A stretch of DNA of 64,000 nt from positions 82,289 through 146,288 of the forward strand of contig JARYGU010000015.1 in NCBI GenBank assembly GCA_033795365.1. The letters are read 5' to 3'. A program made the translations under genes and the position numbers. Source of the stretch: JARYGU01 sp033795365. Lineage in GTDB: Bacteria > Pseudomonadota > Alphaproteobacteria > Rhizobiales > Rhizobiaceae. The notes under the pieces were generated by a model. That model saw only the letters and a list, made by a program, of their open reading frames with translations, made no database searches and was not told the origin of the DNA. Shown here one piece after another: positions 1 through 8,302 of the stretch (within the stretch, counting starts at the first letter, position 1; every line of letters starts with the position of its first letter).

Positions 1-728
1 GCTGGGGCGCAGTGACGCTCACCCTTGGCGAGCGCAATCTCGCGGCGAAGGACGAGGGCCAGCGTGCGAAGTCGGTGGACTACGTCAAGAGCGTCATCAC
101 CATGGTCAGCGAGCTGGAGGGCGAGATCATCACGCTCGTGCCGGCGACCGTGGGAAAGGTTGTGCCGGATGCGACGGAGGAGGAGGAATGGAAGTGGGTG
201 GTGGATGCCACCCGCGAATGCTTCGCCCACGCCAGGGCCAGGGGCGTGCGCATCGCCATCGAACCGTTGAACCGCTTCGAGACCTATTTCTTCAACCGCG
301 CCGCCCAGGCGCTGGCGCTCGCCGAAGCCGTCGGGCCGGAATGCGGCGTCTGCCTCGATGCGTTCCATCTCAATATCGAGGAGGAGAATATCTATGACGC
401 AATCCGGCTCGCCGGAAAGCGGCTCTTCGATTTCCACATCGCCGACAACAACCGTTTCGCCGCCGGCCTTGGCCATCTCGATTGGCCGAGAATCGTCGGC
501 ACGCTGAAGGAGATCGGTTACGACGGTGCGCTCACCAACGAATTCGTGGCGCCCGTGGACCGCACGCCCGCGGCGAAATATCCGGACATGGTGGAGCGCA
601 GCCCGGTCGACATCCCGCCGGAGCAGCTGAAATTCATCCAGGATCACGGATCGAGCCTGCTCACGGAGGCGTTCTACGACGAGCAGATGCGGATAACGGC
701 GGAAACCATCCTGCCGTTGATCAGGTAG
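1..728 (+). CDS. Ketose 3-epimerase-like sugar isomerase/epimerase (5' truncated)
   Basis: A xylose-isomerase-like TIM barrel that probably epimerises or isomerises a keto-sugar or its phosphate in the cytoplasm. The reading frame is open to the left edge, so roughly the first 40-50 residues are missing. Counting from the GTG at 12, the metal and catalytic set of the D-tagatose/D-psicose 3-epimerase group is in place: E84 in IEPLNRFE, D116 in CLDAFHLNIEEE, H142 in FHIADNNR and E177 in TNEF. The LNRFE and HLNIEE signatures are closer to this group than to hydroxypyruvate isomerase. It is followed at 157 bp by a sugar-acid dehydratase-like gene on the same strand, which suggests one catabolic pathway. 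The family assignment is firm; the substrate is unknown. Confidence 0.85.
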   Translation, partial: WGAVTLTLGERNLAAKDEGQRAKSVDYVKSVITMVSELEGEIITLVPATVGKVVPDATEEEEWKWVVDATRECFAHARARGVRIAIEPLNRFETYFFNRAAQALALAEAVGPECGVCLDAFHLNIEEENIYDAIRLAGKRLFDFHIADNNRFAAGLGHLDWPRIVGTLKEIGYDGALTNEFVAPVDRTPAAKYPDMVERSPVDIPPEQLKFIQDHGSSLLTEAFYDEQMRITAETILPLIR

Positions 729-885
729 GGAAGCGGCCGCGAGGGAGCTGCGTTCACGAGCGCTCGGAACGGATCGGTGCGGTGGGGGAAGGGCGCGGAG
801 CGGAGCTTTCCGCTCTGCGCCTGCGCTCGCCGGATTGAAGACTGCTCTTTCGACAGAACCGCAGCGAGAGGGCGAAGGAGCCGCA

Positions 886-2055
886 ATGCGTATCAGGAAA
901 GTCCAGGCCTGGTGGGTCCGCATACCCATCGAAACCAGCCGGCAGCATCGCAGCGACTTCGGTCGGCTGACGACGTTCGACGCGGCGATCCTGCGCATCG
1001 AGACGGACGACGGTATCGTCGGCTGGGGGGAAGGCAAGAATGCCGCCGGCAGCGCCGGCACCTATGGAACCCTCGTCCACATGCTCAATCACGAGATCGG
1101 CCCGAGATTGATCGGCCGGGATCCTGCCGATATCGCGATCATCTGGGAGATGCTCTATAACGGCGTGCGCCACGAGGCCGCGGCTGCGGCCGGCCATGCC
1201 ATGCCGGAGCTGGCGCGGCGCGGCCTTTCCGTCGCGGCGATCAGCGCGGTCGACATCGCCCTCTGGGACATTCTAGGCAAATCGCTCGGGGTACCGGTGT
1301 GGCGCCTCCTCGGCGGGCGCAAGGCCGACCGGTTGCCGGCCTATGCCTCGGGCGGCTGGGAAAATGCGGAAGGGATCGGGGATCAGCTCAACGCATACGT
1401 CGCTTCGGGAGGTTTCCGGGCGGTCAAGATGCGCGTCGGCGCCATGGACGGCCCGCCGCATGTCTCGGCGGCGCGCGTTCACGCCGCAAGGGCGGCTCTC
1501 GGGCCGGATGTGGAGCTGATGGTCGATGCGCACGGCACCTATACGGTGGCGGAGGCGAAGCGGTTTCTCAATCTCGTCGCCGGCTGCGATCTCGCCTGGT
1601 TCGAGGAGCCGGTGATCGCCGACGACAAGGCCGGTATGGCGGAAGTGCGGGCTGCGGGCTGCGTGCCGATCGCCGCAGGCGAGTCGGAGGCGACGCGCTT
1701 TGCCTTCCGCGACCTTGCCGTGCTGAAATCGGCTGATATATTCCAACCCGACCCGGCCTTCTGCGGCGGCATAACGGAGGCGATGCGTATCGGCGCGATC
1801 GCCAGCGCCTTCAATCTCCGTTTCGCGCCGCATCTGTGGGCCGGTGCTCCCTGCTTCTTCTCCGGGCTGCATGTCTGCGCCGCCTCGCCTGCAAGTTTCG
1901 TCATCGAGTATTCGCTGGGCGCCAATCCGATGATTCATGATCTCGTCGAGGAGACTGTGGAGGTCAGCGACGGTATGGTAGCGATTCCCGACAAACCCGG
2001 CCTGGGCTTCACGATCAACGAGCGCATGCTGGAGGCCCATGCACAAAGTCTGTGA
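886..2055 (+). CDS. Enolase-superfamily (mandelate racemase/muconate lactonizing) enzyme, probable sugar-acid dehydratase
   Basis: A 389-residue enzyme with an N-terminal capping domain and a C-terminal barrel. Members abstract the proton alpha to a carboxylate, and most in such clusters dehydrate sugar acids. Visible active-site residues are the KMR motif (K181, R183), metal ligands D214, E240 and E266, and H316 in FAPHLWAG. The ATG at 886 was chosen because GGCGAAGGAG lies just upstream and MRIRKVQAWW is a typical family N terminus; an in-frame extension to 835 lacks a ribosome site. Its stop overlaps the start of the GntR gene by four bases, so they are co-transcribed. The substrate (galactarate, gluconate, fuconate or other) cannot be read from sequence. 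Confidence 0.88.
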   Translation: MRIRKVQAWWVRIPIETSRQHRSDFGRLTTFDAAILRIETDDGIVGWGEGKNAAGSAGTYGTLVHMLNHEIGPRLIGRDPADIAIIWEMLYNGVRHEAAAAAGHAMPELARRGLSVAAISAVDIALWDILGKSLGVPVWRLLGGRKADRLPAYASGGWENAEGIGDQLNAYVASGGFRAVKMRVGAMDGPPHVSAARVHAARAALGPDVELMVDAHGTYTVAEAKRFLNLVAGCDLAWFEEPVIADDKAGMAEVRAAGCVPIAAGESEATRFAFRDLAVLKSADIFQPDPAFCGGITEAMRIGAIASAFNLRFAPHLWAGAPCFFSGLHVCAASPASFVIEYSLGANPMIHDLVEETVEVSDGMVAIPDKPGLGFTINERMLEAHAQSL

Positions 2056-2753
2056 GAATGAAAGAAAATAACCTTCTTCCCGATCTGGCGGCACATCTCT
2101 TCACCTATTCCAAGGTCGACAACGGCCGCACCCCTTCGGAGCGCGAGCTGGCCGAACATTTTTCTGTAAGCCGCGGCCAGATCCGCGAAGCGCTCGCCAT
2201 TCTCGAGGCGATGCGCATCGTCGAGAGGCGGGCGAAATCCGGCATATACCTGACCACGACGGAAGCGAGCGTCGAGGCGATGGCGCTTTTCGCCAGGGCG
2301 GGCGTTCCGCTCGATCCGATCCTCATCTACGAGACCGTGGAGCTCAGGAAGATCCACGAGATCAAGGCCGCGGAGCTCGCATGCTCCCGGGCGACCGAAG
2401 AAAATTACGAGCGCCTGCGGGAAATCCTGAAAGCCTCCGAAGAGCGGCTGGCGGCAGGCCAGGGCCTTGCGCGCGAGGACCGCGATTTCCATCTGGAGAT
2501 CGTCCGCGCCACGCAGAACAGCGTCTTCCACAAGGTCTGCAGCGTCTACTACACCATGGGCGAACACCGCCTGCCGATCTATTTCGGCGATCTCGAGCGC
2601 AGCCGCCGCTCCCATGAGGAGCATATCCGCATCTACGAGGCCTTGCTTCGCCGCGACGGAAATCTGGCGCAGGCGCTGATGAACGCGCATCTGCAGGGTG
2701 CCGAAAGCTACTGGAAGGGCTTGATCGGCGGTTCGGGCGCCAAGATCGGATGA
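2052..2753 (+). CDS. GntR-family regulator, FadR (FCD) subfamily
   Basis: A 233-residue transcription factor with an N-terminal winged helix (SERELAEHFSVSRGQIREAL, about residues 27-46) and an all-helical FCD ligand-binding domain. FCD domains usually sense small organic acids, which fits a local regulator of sugar-acid catabolism. The GTG at 2052 overlaps the preceding TGA as GTGA; an ATG two codons later (2058) is an equally good start. FadR-type operators have the form TGGTnnnACCA. Two such palindromes lie at 11781-11791 and 11956-11972 ahead of the sugar transporter operon, so this protein is a candidate to control that operon as well. That link is inference. Confidence 0.9.
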   Translation: MRMKENNLLPDLAAHLFTYSKVDNGRTPSERELAEHFSVSRGQIREALAILEAMRIVERRAKSGIYLTTTEASVEAMALFARAGVPLDPILIYETVELRKIHEIKAAELACSRATEENYERLREILKASEERLAAGQGLAREDRDFHLEIVRATQNSVFHKVCSVYYTMGEHRLPIYFGDLERSRRSHEEHIRIYEALLRRDGNLAQALMNAHLQGAESYWKGLIGGSGAKIG

Positions 2754-2775
2754 CATCGCCGAGGGGGAGGGTCCG

Positions 2776-3756
2776 GTGAGTTTCATTTTCTCCACGCATC
2801 CGCTTCACCCGCAGGTCGAAGCCATGCTTTCGGCCGCGGGCGAATTCAAGGTCGCGACGGCGCCAGATCCGCAGACGCTGCTTCGCGAAGGGCTGGGTGC
2901 GGGCATCGTCATCGTGCGCGCGCCGATCCCGCCGGCTTTCTTCGAAAAGGCGCCGACGCTTCGCGCGGCGATCCGGCACGGCGCGGGATTGGACATGATT
3001 CCGGTCGACGCCGCGACGCAAGCGGGCGTCCTCGTCGCCAATGTGCCCGGCGTCAACGCGCGCACCGTTGCCGAGCACGTCTTCATGGTAACCTTGTCCC
3101 TGCTCCGGCGCTTCCTGCCGATGACGCGCGACCTTGGGCAGAACGGGTGGAACGCCGCGCGCAGCCACGCCCATCGCGCAAACGATCTTTCCGGCCGCGT
3201 CATGGGTATCGTCGGCATGGGCAATGTCGGACAGGCGGTCTGGAAGATCGCCCATCACGGCTTCGGACTTTCCGTTCTCGCCAACAGCCGCGATCCCGCG
3301 AGGCTGCCGCAAGGCGCGGAGTTCGCGAGCCTGGATGAGCTGGTCGAGAGGAGCGACGTCGTCGTGCTCTGCTGTCCGCTTACGCCGGAAACGACGGGTC
3401 TGATCGGCCGGGAACGCATCCGGCGCATGAAGTCGTCGGCGCTGCTCGTCAACGTGTCCAGAGGTCCGGTCGTCGACGATTCCGCCCTGATCGAGGCGCT
3501 GGAGCAGGGCCGGATCGCCGGCGCGGCGCTCGACGTCTTCTCGACCCAGCCGTTGGCGGCCGATCACCCTTATTTCCGCTTCGGCAACGTCATCGTCACC
3601 CCGCATCTCGCCGGCATCACCGAGGAAAGCATGATGCGGATGGGCATGGGAGCCGCCGGCGAGGCGATCCGCGTGCTGAGAGGAGAATTGCCGGTGAATC
3701 TCCGCAATCCGGAAGCGGTGGAGCTCTATCGTCAGCGGTTTCCCGCCGCGCCGTAA
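2776..3756 (+). CDS. D-isomer-specific 2-hydroxyacid dehydrogenase
   Basis: A 326-residue NAD(P)-dependent oxidoreductase of the phosphoglycerate/glycerate dehydrogenase family, likely acting on a 2-keto or 2-hydroxy acid made by the upstream enzymes. The Rossmann motif GMGNVG is at 147-152, the substrate arginine is R229 in NVSRG, and the catalytic histidine is H277 in TPHLAG. The position that normally carries the catalytic glutamate (DVFxxEP) reads DVFSTQP, so it is Gln258; formate dehydrogenases also have Gln there. The GTG at 2776 follows a GAGGGGGAGGG ribosome site. It is 22 bp behind the GntR gene and closes the operon. Confidence 0.88.
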   Translation: MSFIFSTHPLHPQVEAMLSAAGEFKVATAPDPQTLLREGLGAGIVIVRAPIPPAFFEKAPTLRAAIRHGAGLDMIPVDAATQAGVLVANVPGVNARTVAEHVFMVTLSLLRRFLPMTRDLGQNGWNAARSHAHRANDLSGRVMGIVGMGNVGQAVWKIAHHGFGLSVLANSRDPARLPQGAEFASLDELVERSDVVVLCCPLTPETTGLIGRERIRRMKSSALLVNVSRGPVVDDSALIEALEQGRIAGAALDVFSTQPLAADHPYFRFGNVIVTPHLAGITEESMMRMGMGAAGEAIRVLRGELPVNLRNPEAVELYRQRFPAAP

Positions 3757-4035
3757 CGACGTCACACGCGCGTTCTTAACGCTCCTGCTGCCGGGGCAGT
3801 ACGCCGCAGCCATTCAAAAGCCACAAAGCTGGGGAGGCTCGCAGCAGGCCGTGCATCAAGCGCGATCTTCACCGGCCGCCCGGCTTCCACGGCAGGTCTT
3901 CCTGCCGGATGATCGTACGGCATTTGTCGGTTTTCGAAGAAAAGCCGTCCTGTTTCAGCGGACCCAAGACAATAACCATAGGATCCGAACGAGAAGGTTC
4001 GCCGTGACCAAAGCAGAATTGCGAGGTTCAATGCG
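3757..4035. other. Intergenic region with a small hairpin
   Basis: No convincing gene. A perfect hairpin CGGCAGG-TCTT-CCTGCCG spans 3890-3907 without a following T-run, so it may be an RNA stem or part of a leader rather than a terminator. The promoter of the downstream glycosyltransferase must lie here if that gene is transcribed on its own. Confidence 0.4.
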
Positions 4036-5100
4036 ATGCACTCCATCCCCGGCCGTCCTCCCGTCTCCATTGTCATTGCGAACTACAACTATGCACGCTT
4101 TCTGAGGCGCTGCATCGACAGTGCGCTGGAGCAACGCTACGGCGATGTGGAGGTCATCGTGGTGGATGACGCGTCGAAGGATGATACCGCCGATGTCGTC
4201 GCCTCATTCGGATCGCGGATAACGGCTTGCCTCAGGGACAGGAATGGCGGGCATGCGGCAGCCTTCAACACCGGATTTGCGGCGAGCCGCGGAGAGATCG
4301 TGCTGTTCCTCGACGCCGACGATTATCTCTATCCCGATGCGGTATCCGAAATCATCGACGCTTCGGGCAGTGATACGGCCCAGGTGCAGTTCAGGCTTCA
4401 TATCGTCGACGAAGACCAGCATGTCAAAGACGTCTTCCCGCCGCCAGAAGTGTCTTTTGATTCCGGCGACGTCGTTCCCAAGCTGTTCGCCAGAGGACGA
4501 TACCAGACGACGGTGACGAGCGGCCTGGCGTTCGGTCGCCCTGTTCTGGATACGATCATGCCGATCCCGGAAGACGATTTCCGGCAAGGTGCCGACGGAT
4601 ATCTGGTGACATTGGCGCCCCTCTACGGGAAGGTGACGTCGATCGATGCCTGCCTCGGCGCCTACCGCATGCATGGAGCCAATCATTCGATCTTTGCCGA
4701 AAAGCTCGGCCAGCGCGCCCGCTGGCGCGTGGAGCATGACTTCAAAAGGCTGGAGGCCTTGTCCGGCCAGGCGGCGGAGATCGGCCTCGCAGTGCCGCCG
4801 GATATCAACATGCGCGATCCGGTTCATCTCGAAGAGCGGCTCGCATCGCTTTGCGTTGACCGGCAGCGGCATCCCGTGTCCGGCGATTCCAGGCTCTCTC
4901 TGGCCGCAGCCGGCGCGATCGCCAGCATGGAAATGAACGTTTCGTTGCGTCGACGCGCCATTCTGGCGGCCTGGTTCCTTTCCGTCGGCGTCCTGCCTCA
5001 GCGTATGGCGAAGGCGGTCCTGTCCTGGAAGCTCGTCGCGTCGTCGAGGCCTGCCTTCCTTGCGCGCCTCTCCAAGACCATCCGCTATGTAATGGGATAG
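4036..5100 (+). CDS. Family 2 glycosyltransferase
   Basis: A 354-residue cytoplasmic or membrane-associated sugar transferase with a GT-A fold. The N terminus has PVSIVIANYNY, then VVDDAS (43-48) and the nucleotide-sugar/metal motif DAD at 93-95 (FLDADDYL), all in the expected order for GT2. The last 60 residues are rich in basic and hydrophobic residues and may contact the membrane. The gene stands alone: it is 279 bp from the upstream operon and converges on a glutathione transferase gene. It probably serves surface polysaccharide synthesis like the cluster at 16.6-32.8 kb, but nothing in the sequence defines donor or acceptor. Confidence 0.85.
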   Translation: MHSIPGRPPVSIVIANYNYARFLRRCIDSALEQRYGDVEVIVVDDASKDDTADVVASFGSRITACLRDRNGGHAAAFNTGFAASRGEIVLFLDADDYLYPDAVSEIIDASGSDTAQVQFRLHIVDEDQHVKDVFPPPEVSFDSGDVVPKLFARGRYQTTVTSGLAFGRPVLDTIMPIPEDDFRQGADGYLVTLAPLYGKVTSIDACLGAYRMHGANHSIFAEKLGQRARWRVEHDFKRLEALSGQAAEIGLAVPPDINMRDPVHLEERLASLCVDRQRHPVSGDSRLSLAAAGAIASMEMNVSLRRRAILAAWFLSVGVLPQRMAKAVLSWKLVASSRPAFLARLSKTIRYVMG

Positions 5101-5139
5101 AGCGATTCCAAGAAAAGTGGAAACGGGTTTTCCGTCCGC
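5098..5139 (+). repeat. Partial copy of an intergenic mosaic-type repeat
   Basis: The stretch after the glycosyltransferase stop (AGCGATTCCAAGAAAAGTGG, then AACGGGTTTTCCGTCCG) closely matches 48619-48658. GGAAAA/TTTTCC-type arms give it hairpin potential. Elements with this wording are, as I recall, dispersed in rhizobial intergenic regions (RIME-like). The stop codon TAG of the glycosyltransferase sits at its edge. Confidence 0.6.
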
Positions 5140-5154
5140 CGATGCTTACTCCGG

Positions 5155-5814
5155 TCAATCTCGGTCGGGCGCTCCAAGCGGGAAGAGCGGGCGATAGGGC
5201 CGCGCCTCGTCCACCGCCCGCGCAAAGGAGGGACGCGCGAGAAGTCGGCGGCGGTAGGCATGGACGTTTTCAAGAGCCGGATCGATCGGGTGCGACCAGT
5301 CGGCGTAAAACAGTGACGGTGCCGCCGCGCAGTCGGCAAGCGAGAAGGTGTCGCCGGCCGCCCATTTTCGGCCGGCCATCCGCCCGTCGAGCCAGCGATA
5401 GGCCGTCTCCAGCATGTCGCGCGCCTCGGCGACGCCGCGGGCATCGCGCTCTTCCGATTTGCGCATGCTGTCGAAGACGAGCTTCTGCTGCGGCGTGGAA
5501 ATGTAGTTGTCGAAGAAGCGGTCCATCATGCGGACGTCGATCGCGCTTTCACGGTTCTGCGGTATCAGCCCGGCCGGGCCGGGATAATGGACGTCGAGAT
5601 ATTCGATGATGATGCTGGCTTCCATGACGGTGCGGCTGCCGTCGACCAGGACGGGAAAGCGCTTCACCGGCCAGAGCTTTTCGAACTCGGCCACGATCTC
5701 CGGGTCGTCAGGGCCCAGCATGCGGAAGTCGAACGGCGTCCCGTTCTCGTAAAGCGCGATCAGCGCCTTCTGACAGTAGGACGAGAACGGGTGCGCGTAG
5801 AGCTTCAACACCAT
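5155..5814 (-). CDS. Glutathione S-transferase family protein
   Basis: A 219-residue cytosolic GST. The N-terminal thioredoxin-like domain begins MVLKLYAHPFSSYCQKAL, with the candidate catalytic Ser/Cys at 11-14, followed by the FPVLVDG cis-proline segment and the VMEASIIIEYL glutathione-contact motif. A helical C-terminal domain follows. An upstream in-frame extension to 5874 exists, but the GST fold begins exactly at this ATG. It is a single gene convergent with the glycosyltransferase. GSTs of this sort conjugate or reduce electrophiles; the substrate is unknown. Confidence 0.9.
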   Translation of the reverse strand: MVLKLYAHPFSSYCQKALIALYENGTPFDFRMLGPDDPEIVAEFEKLWPVKRFPVLVDGSRTVMEASIIIEYLDVHYPGPAGLIPQNRESAIDVRMMDRFFDNYISTPQQKLVFDSMRKSEERDARGVAEARDMLETAYRWLDGRMAGRKWAAGDTFSLADCAAAPSLFYADWSHPIDPALENVHAYRRRLLARPSFARAVDEARPYRPLFPLGAPDRD

Positions 5815-5913
5815 GGCAGCCTCCAACCGCTTGCAAAATGAAATCGGTTCCATATCTATCCGAACTGATTTCACATCGCAAGCGGTTTTATCCGGCGGCC
5901 GACCAGGCGCCTG

Positions 5914-6993
5914 CTATGCCGAATGCCGCAGGCTCACTCCGCTGCCTCCGTCGAAAAGAACGACCTTCTGCGGATTCCAGGCAAACCGAACGGCCTCCTC
6001 GATGGCGACATCCGTTCTTGCCGGAACGGTGGCGCGCAGCGTCGTGTCGCCGCTTGTCCTGAGCGTCAGGATCTTCTCGACGCCGTGGTTCTCTATGTCG
6101 TGTACCCTGGCTTCCACCGGCGCTCCCGATTCCAGATAGAGATCCTCCGGCCGGATACCGAAGATCAGCGGCCGTTCGCCGCCGACTTTCGCGGCACCTT
6201 CATAAGGAAGCTCGAAGCTCATCGGCGTGACGACGGCGCGACCGTTCACAAGTCTGCCGTCGATGAGGTTCATCGGTGGAGAACCGACGGATCGCGCGAC
6301 GAAAGTGTTGGCCGGATTGTTGTAAATCTCGTGCGGCGTTCCCGTCTGGACCAGTTGGCCGTCGTTCAAAACGCCGATCTTGTCGCCCATCGACATCGCT
6401 TCGATCTGGTCGTGCGTGACGAACAGGAACGTCGCGCCGAGGTTCATCTGTAGGTTCTTCAGCTCCGTGCGCAACGCCTCGCGAAGCTTCGCATCCAGCG
6501 CGGAAAGCGGCTCGTCCATCAGGAAGACGCGCGGCTTGCGCACGATCGCCCGGCCGATCGAGACGCGCTGCATTTCTCCGCCGGACAGGCGGTCGGTCTT
6601 GCGGTCGAGCAGGTGCTCGATGCGCAGCGTCTTGGCGACGCGCGCGACCCGCTCGCCGATTTCCGCCGGTTCGACGCGGCGGATCTTCGATTTGAGCGGA
6701 AATTCCAGGTTTTCCCGGACCGTATAGCGCGGATAGAGCGAGTATTGCTGCAGCACCAGCGCCACGTCGCGTTCGGCCGGTCCCCAATCGCTGACATCCT
6801 GCCCGTCGATGAAGATCCTGCCTTCGCTCGGCTTTTCCAGACCGGCGACCAGCCTCAGCGTCGTGGTCTTGCCTGCTCCGGTCTGGCCGAGAAGCACGAA
6901 GAACTCGCCGTCCGCTATGTCCAGGTCGAGGCCCTTCAGCGCCGGATGGCTGCCGAAGGATTTCGAGATTCCCTTGAGTTCGATATGCGCCAT
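5914..6993 (-). CDS. CUT1 sugar ABC transporter ATPase (second of two)
   Basis: A 359-residue MalK/UgpC-type ATPase that powers uptake at the inner membrane. Walker A is GQTGAGKT (36-43), the signature LSGGE is at 136-140, Walker B VFLMDEP is at 156-162, and a C-terminal TOBE/OB regulatory domain follows (MNLIDGRLV...). It is the last gene of the minus-strand transporter operon and its ATG abuts the stop of the first ATPase. Two different ATPase genes, rather than one acting as a homodimer, suggest a heterodimeric motor, as in rhizobial glycerol-type importers. Confidence 0.93.
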   Translation of the reverse strand: MAHIELKGISKSFGSHPALKGLDLDIADGEFFVLLGQTGAGKTTTLRLVAGLEKPSEGRIFIDGQDVSDWGPAERDVALVLQQYSLYPRYTVRENLEFPLKSKIRRVEPAEIGERVARVAKTLRIEHLLDRKTDRLSGGEMQRVSIGRAIVRKPRVFLMDEPLSALDAKLREALRTELKNLQMNLGATFLFVTHDQIEAMSMGDKIGVLNDGQLVQTGTPHEIYNNPANTFVARSVGSPPMNLIDGRLVNGRAVVTPMSFELPYEGAAKVGGERPLIFGIRPEDLYLESGAPVEARVHDIENHGVEKILTLRTSGDTTLRATVPARTDVAIEEAVRFAWNPQKVVLFDGGSGVSLRHSA

Positions 6994-8102
6994 CAGAGCC
7001 TCACCCCGAGAGAATTGCCGCTTGCTCCGTCGAAGAAATGCGCCTGCGCCGGATCGATGCGGATCCAGACCGTGTCGCCGACATTCGGCACGAAACCGCT
7101 GCGGGTGCGGGCTCTCAGCATCTGCGACCCGATCTTGAGGTCGACAATGTCGTGCGAGCCGAGCGGTTCGATGATATGCGCCTCGACCGGCAGATATCCC
7201 TCCCGTTCCTGATGCTCGACAAGAACTCCCTCCGGCCGCACCCCGAGCTTCAGATTGCCGTTCGTCCGGCTCGCGCCGTCGAGCTTGCCGGTGAGTTCGG
7301 CCGGGAAGGCGAACCCGTCCGAAGCGCCGTCGAGCGTCACGCGAACCTCGCCGCCGCTGTCGGAAACGGCGGCATCCGTGATGTTCATCACCGGGCTGCC
7401 GACGAATTGGGCGACGAAGATATTGGCCGGATAGGTATAGACCTCGGTCGGGCTGCCGATCTGCTGCAGCACGCCCTCGTGCATGATGACGATCCGGTCG
7501 GCTAGCGACATCGCCTCCACCTGGTCATGCGTCACATAGATCGTGGTCGAGCCCTGCTTCATATGCAGCCGCTTGATTTCGGCGCGCATCTCCTCGCGCA
7601 GCTTGGCGTCCAGCGCGCCGATCGGCTCGTCCATCAGCATCGCTTTCGGCCGGCGCACCAGCGCCCTGCCGATCGCCACACGCTGCATGTCGCCGCCCGA
7701 GAGCGCCGACGGCTTCTTGCCGAGAAGATGCGTGATCTGCAGGGTTCTCGCCACCGTCTGCACGTCGGCGTCGATGTCGGCCTTGCTCCTGCGCATCGCG
7801 CGCAAGGGAAAGGCGATGTTCTCGTAGACGCTCATATGCGGATAGAGCGAGAAGGACTGGAACACGAAGGCGATGTCCCGGTCCGACGCCTTCATGTGCT
7901 GCACCGGTTCGCCGTCGATCAGGATATCCCCCTCGTCGATCGTCTCGAGCCCGGCGATGGCGCGCAGCGTCGTCGTCTTGCCGCAGCCGGACTGGCCGAG
8001 CAGCACGATGAACTCGTTGTCGGTAATGGCGAGATTGAGATTCCGGATGACCTGGACCTCGCCGAAGAACTTCTCGATGCCGCGAAGCTCGATCTGGGTC
8101 AT
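6993..8102 (-). CDS. CUT1 sugar ABC transporter ATPase (first of two)
   Basis: A 369-residue MalK-type ATPase. Walker A GQSGCGKT (36-43), LSGGD (134-138) and Walker B MLMDEP (155-160) are intact, and the MSLADRIVIMHEG segment leads into a C-terminal regulatory domain with the LGVRPEGV motif. Its start codon overlaps the stop of the 67-residue membrane protein gene (ATGA) and its stop meets the start of the second ATPase, so translation is coupled throughout. It probably pairs with the second ATPase against the two permeases. Confidence 0.93.
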   Translation of the reverse strand: MTQIELRGIEKFFGEVQVIRNLNLAITDNEFIVLLGQSGCGKTTTLRAIAGLETIDEGDILIDGEPVQHMKASDRDIAFVFQSFSLYPHMSVYENIAFPLRAMRRSKADIDADVQTVARTLQITHLLGKKPSALSGGDMQRVAIGRALVRRPKAMLMDEPIGALDAKLREEMRAEIKRLHMKQGSTTIYVTHDQVEAMSLADRIVIMHEGVLQQIGSPTEVYTYPANIFVAQFVGSPVMNITDAAVSDSGGEVRVTLDGASDGFAFPAELTGKLDGASRTNGNLKLGVRPEGVLVEHQEREGYLPVEAHIIEPLGSHDIVDLKIGSQMLRARTRSGFVPNVGDTVWIRIDPAQAHFFDGASGNSLGVRL

Positions 8103-8302
8103 GGATTCTTACCCTCTTCCGCCTGTGCTTCCGGCGGAATCTTGGAGGTGATCATGAAGGCGACGAGACCTATGAGCGTCATCGTCAATCCGTAGCGGTG
8201 AAAAAACAGGTTCCACGGCTGGCAGAGCGCGATGATGCCGAGGATCATCAGGATCTGCGATCCGGGCTCGAGATATTTCCGGTTGACGGCGCGGAAGCTC
8301 AT
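8099..8302 (-). CDS. Small two-helix membrane protein of the sugar ABC operon
   Basis: A 67-residue protein starting MSFRAVNRKYLEPGSQ, with two hydrophobic segments (about 17-34 and 38-52) and a charged tail. It is linked by ATGA overlaps at both ends, to the permease gene upstream and the ATPase gene downstream, which is strong evidence that it is translated. Small membrane proteins occupy similar places in some rhizobial CUT1 operons (for instance DUF2160 in the glycerol transporter operon, as I recall), but I cannot assign it to a named family. It may be an accessory or assembly subunit. Confidence 0.8.
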   Translation of the reverse strand: MSFRAVNRKYLEPGSQILMILGIIALCQPWNLFFHRYGLTMTLIGLVAFMITSKIPPEAQAEEGKNP

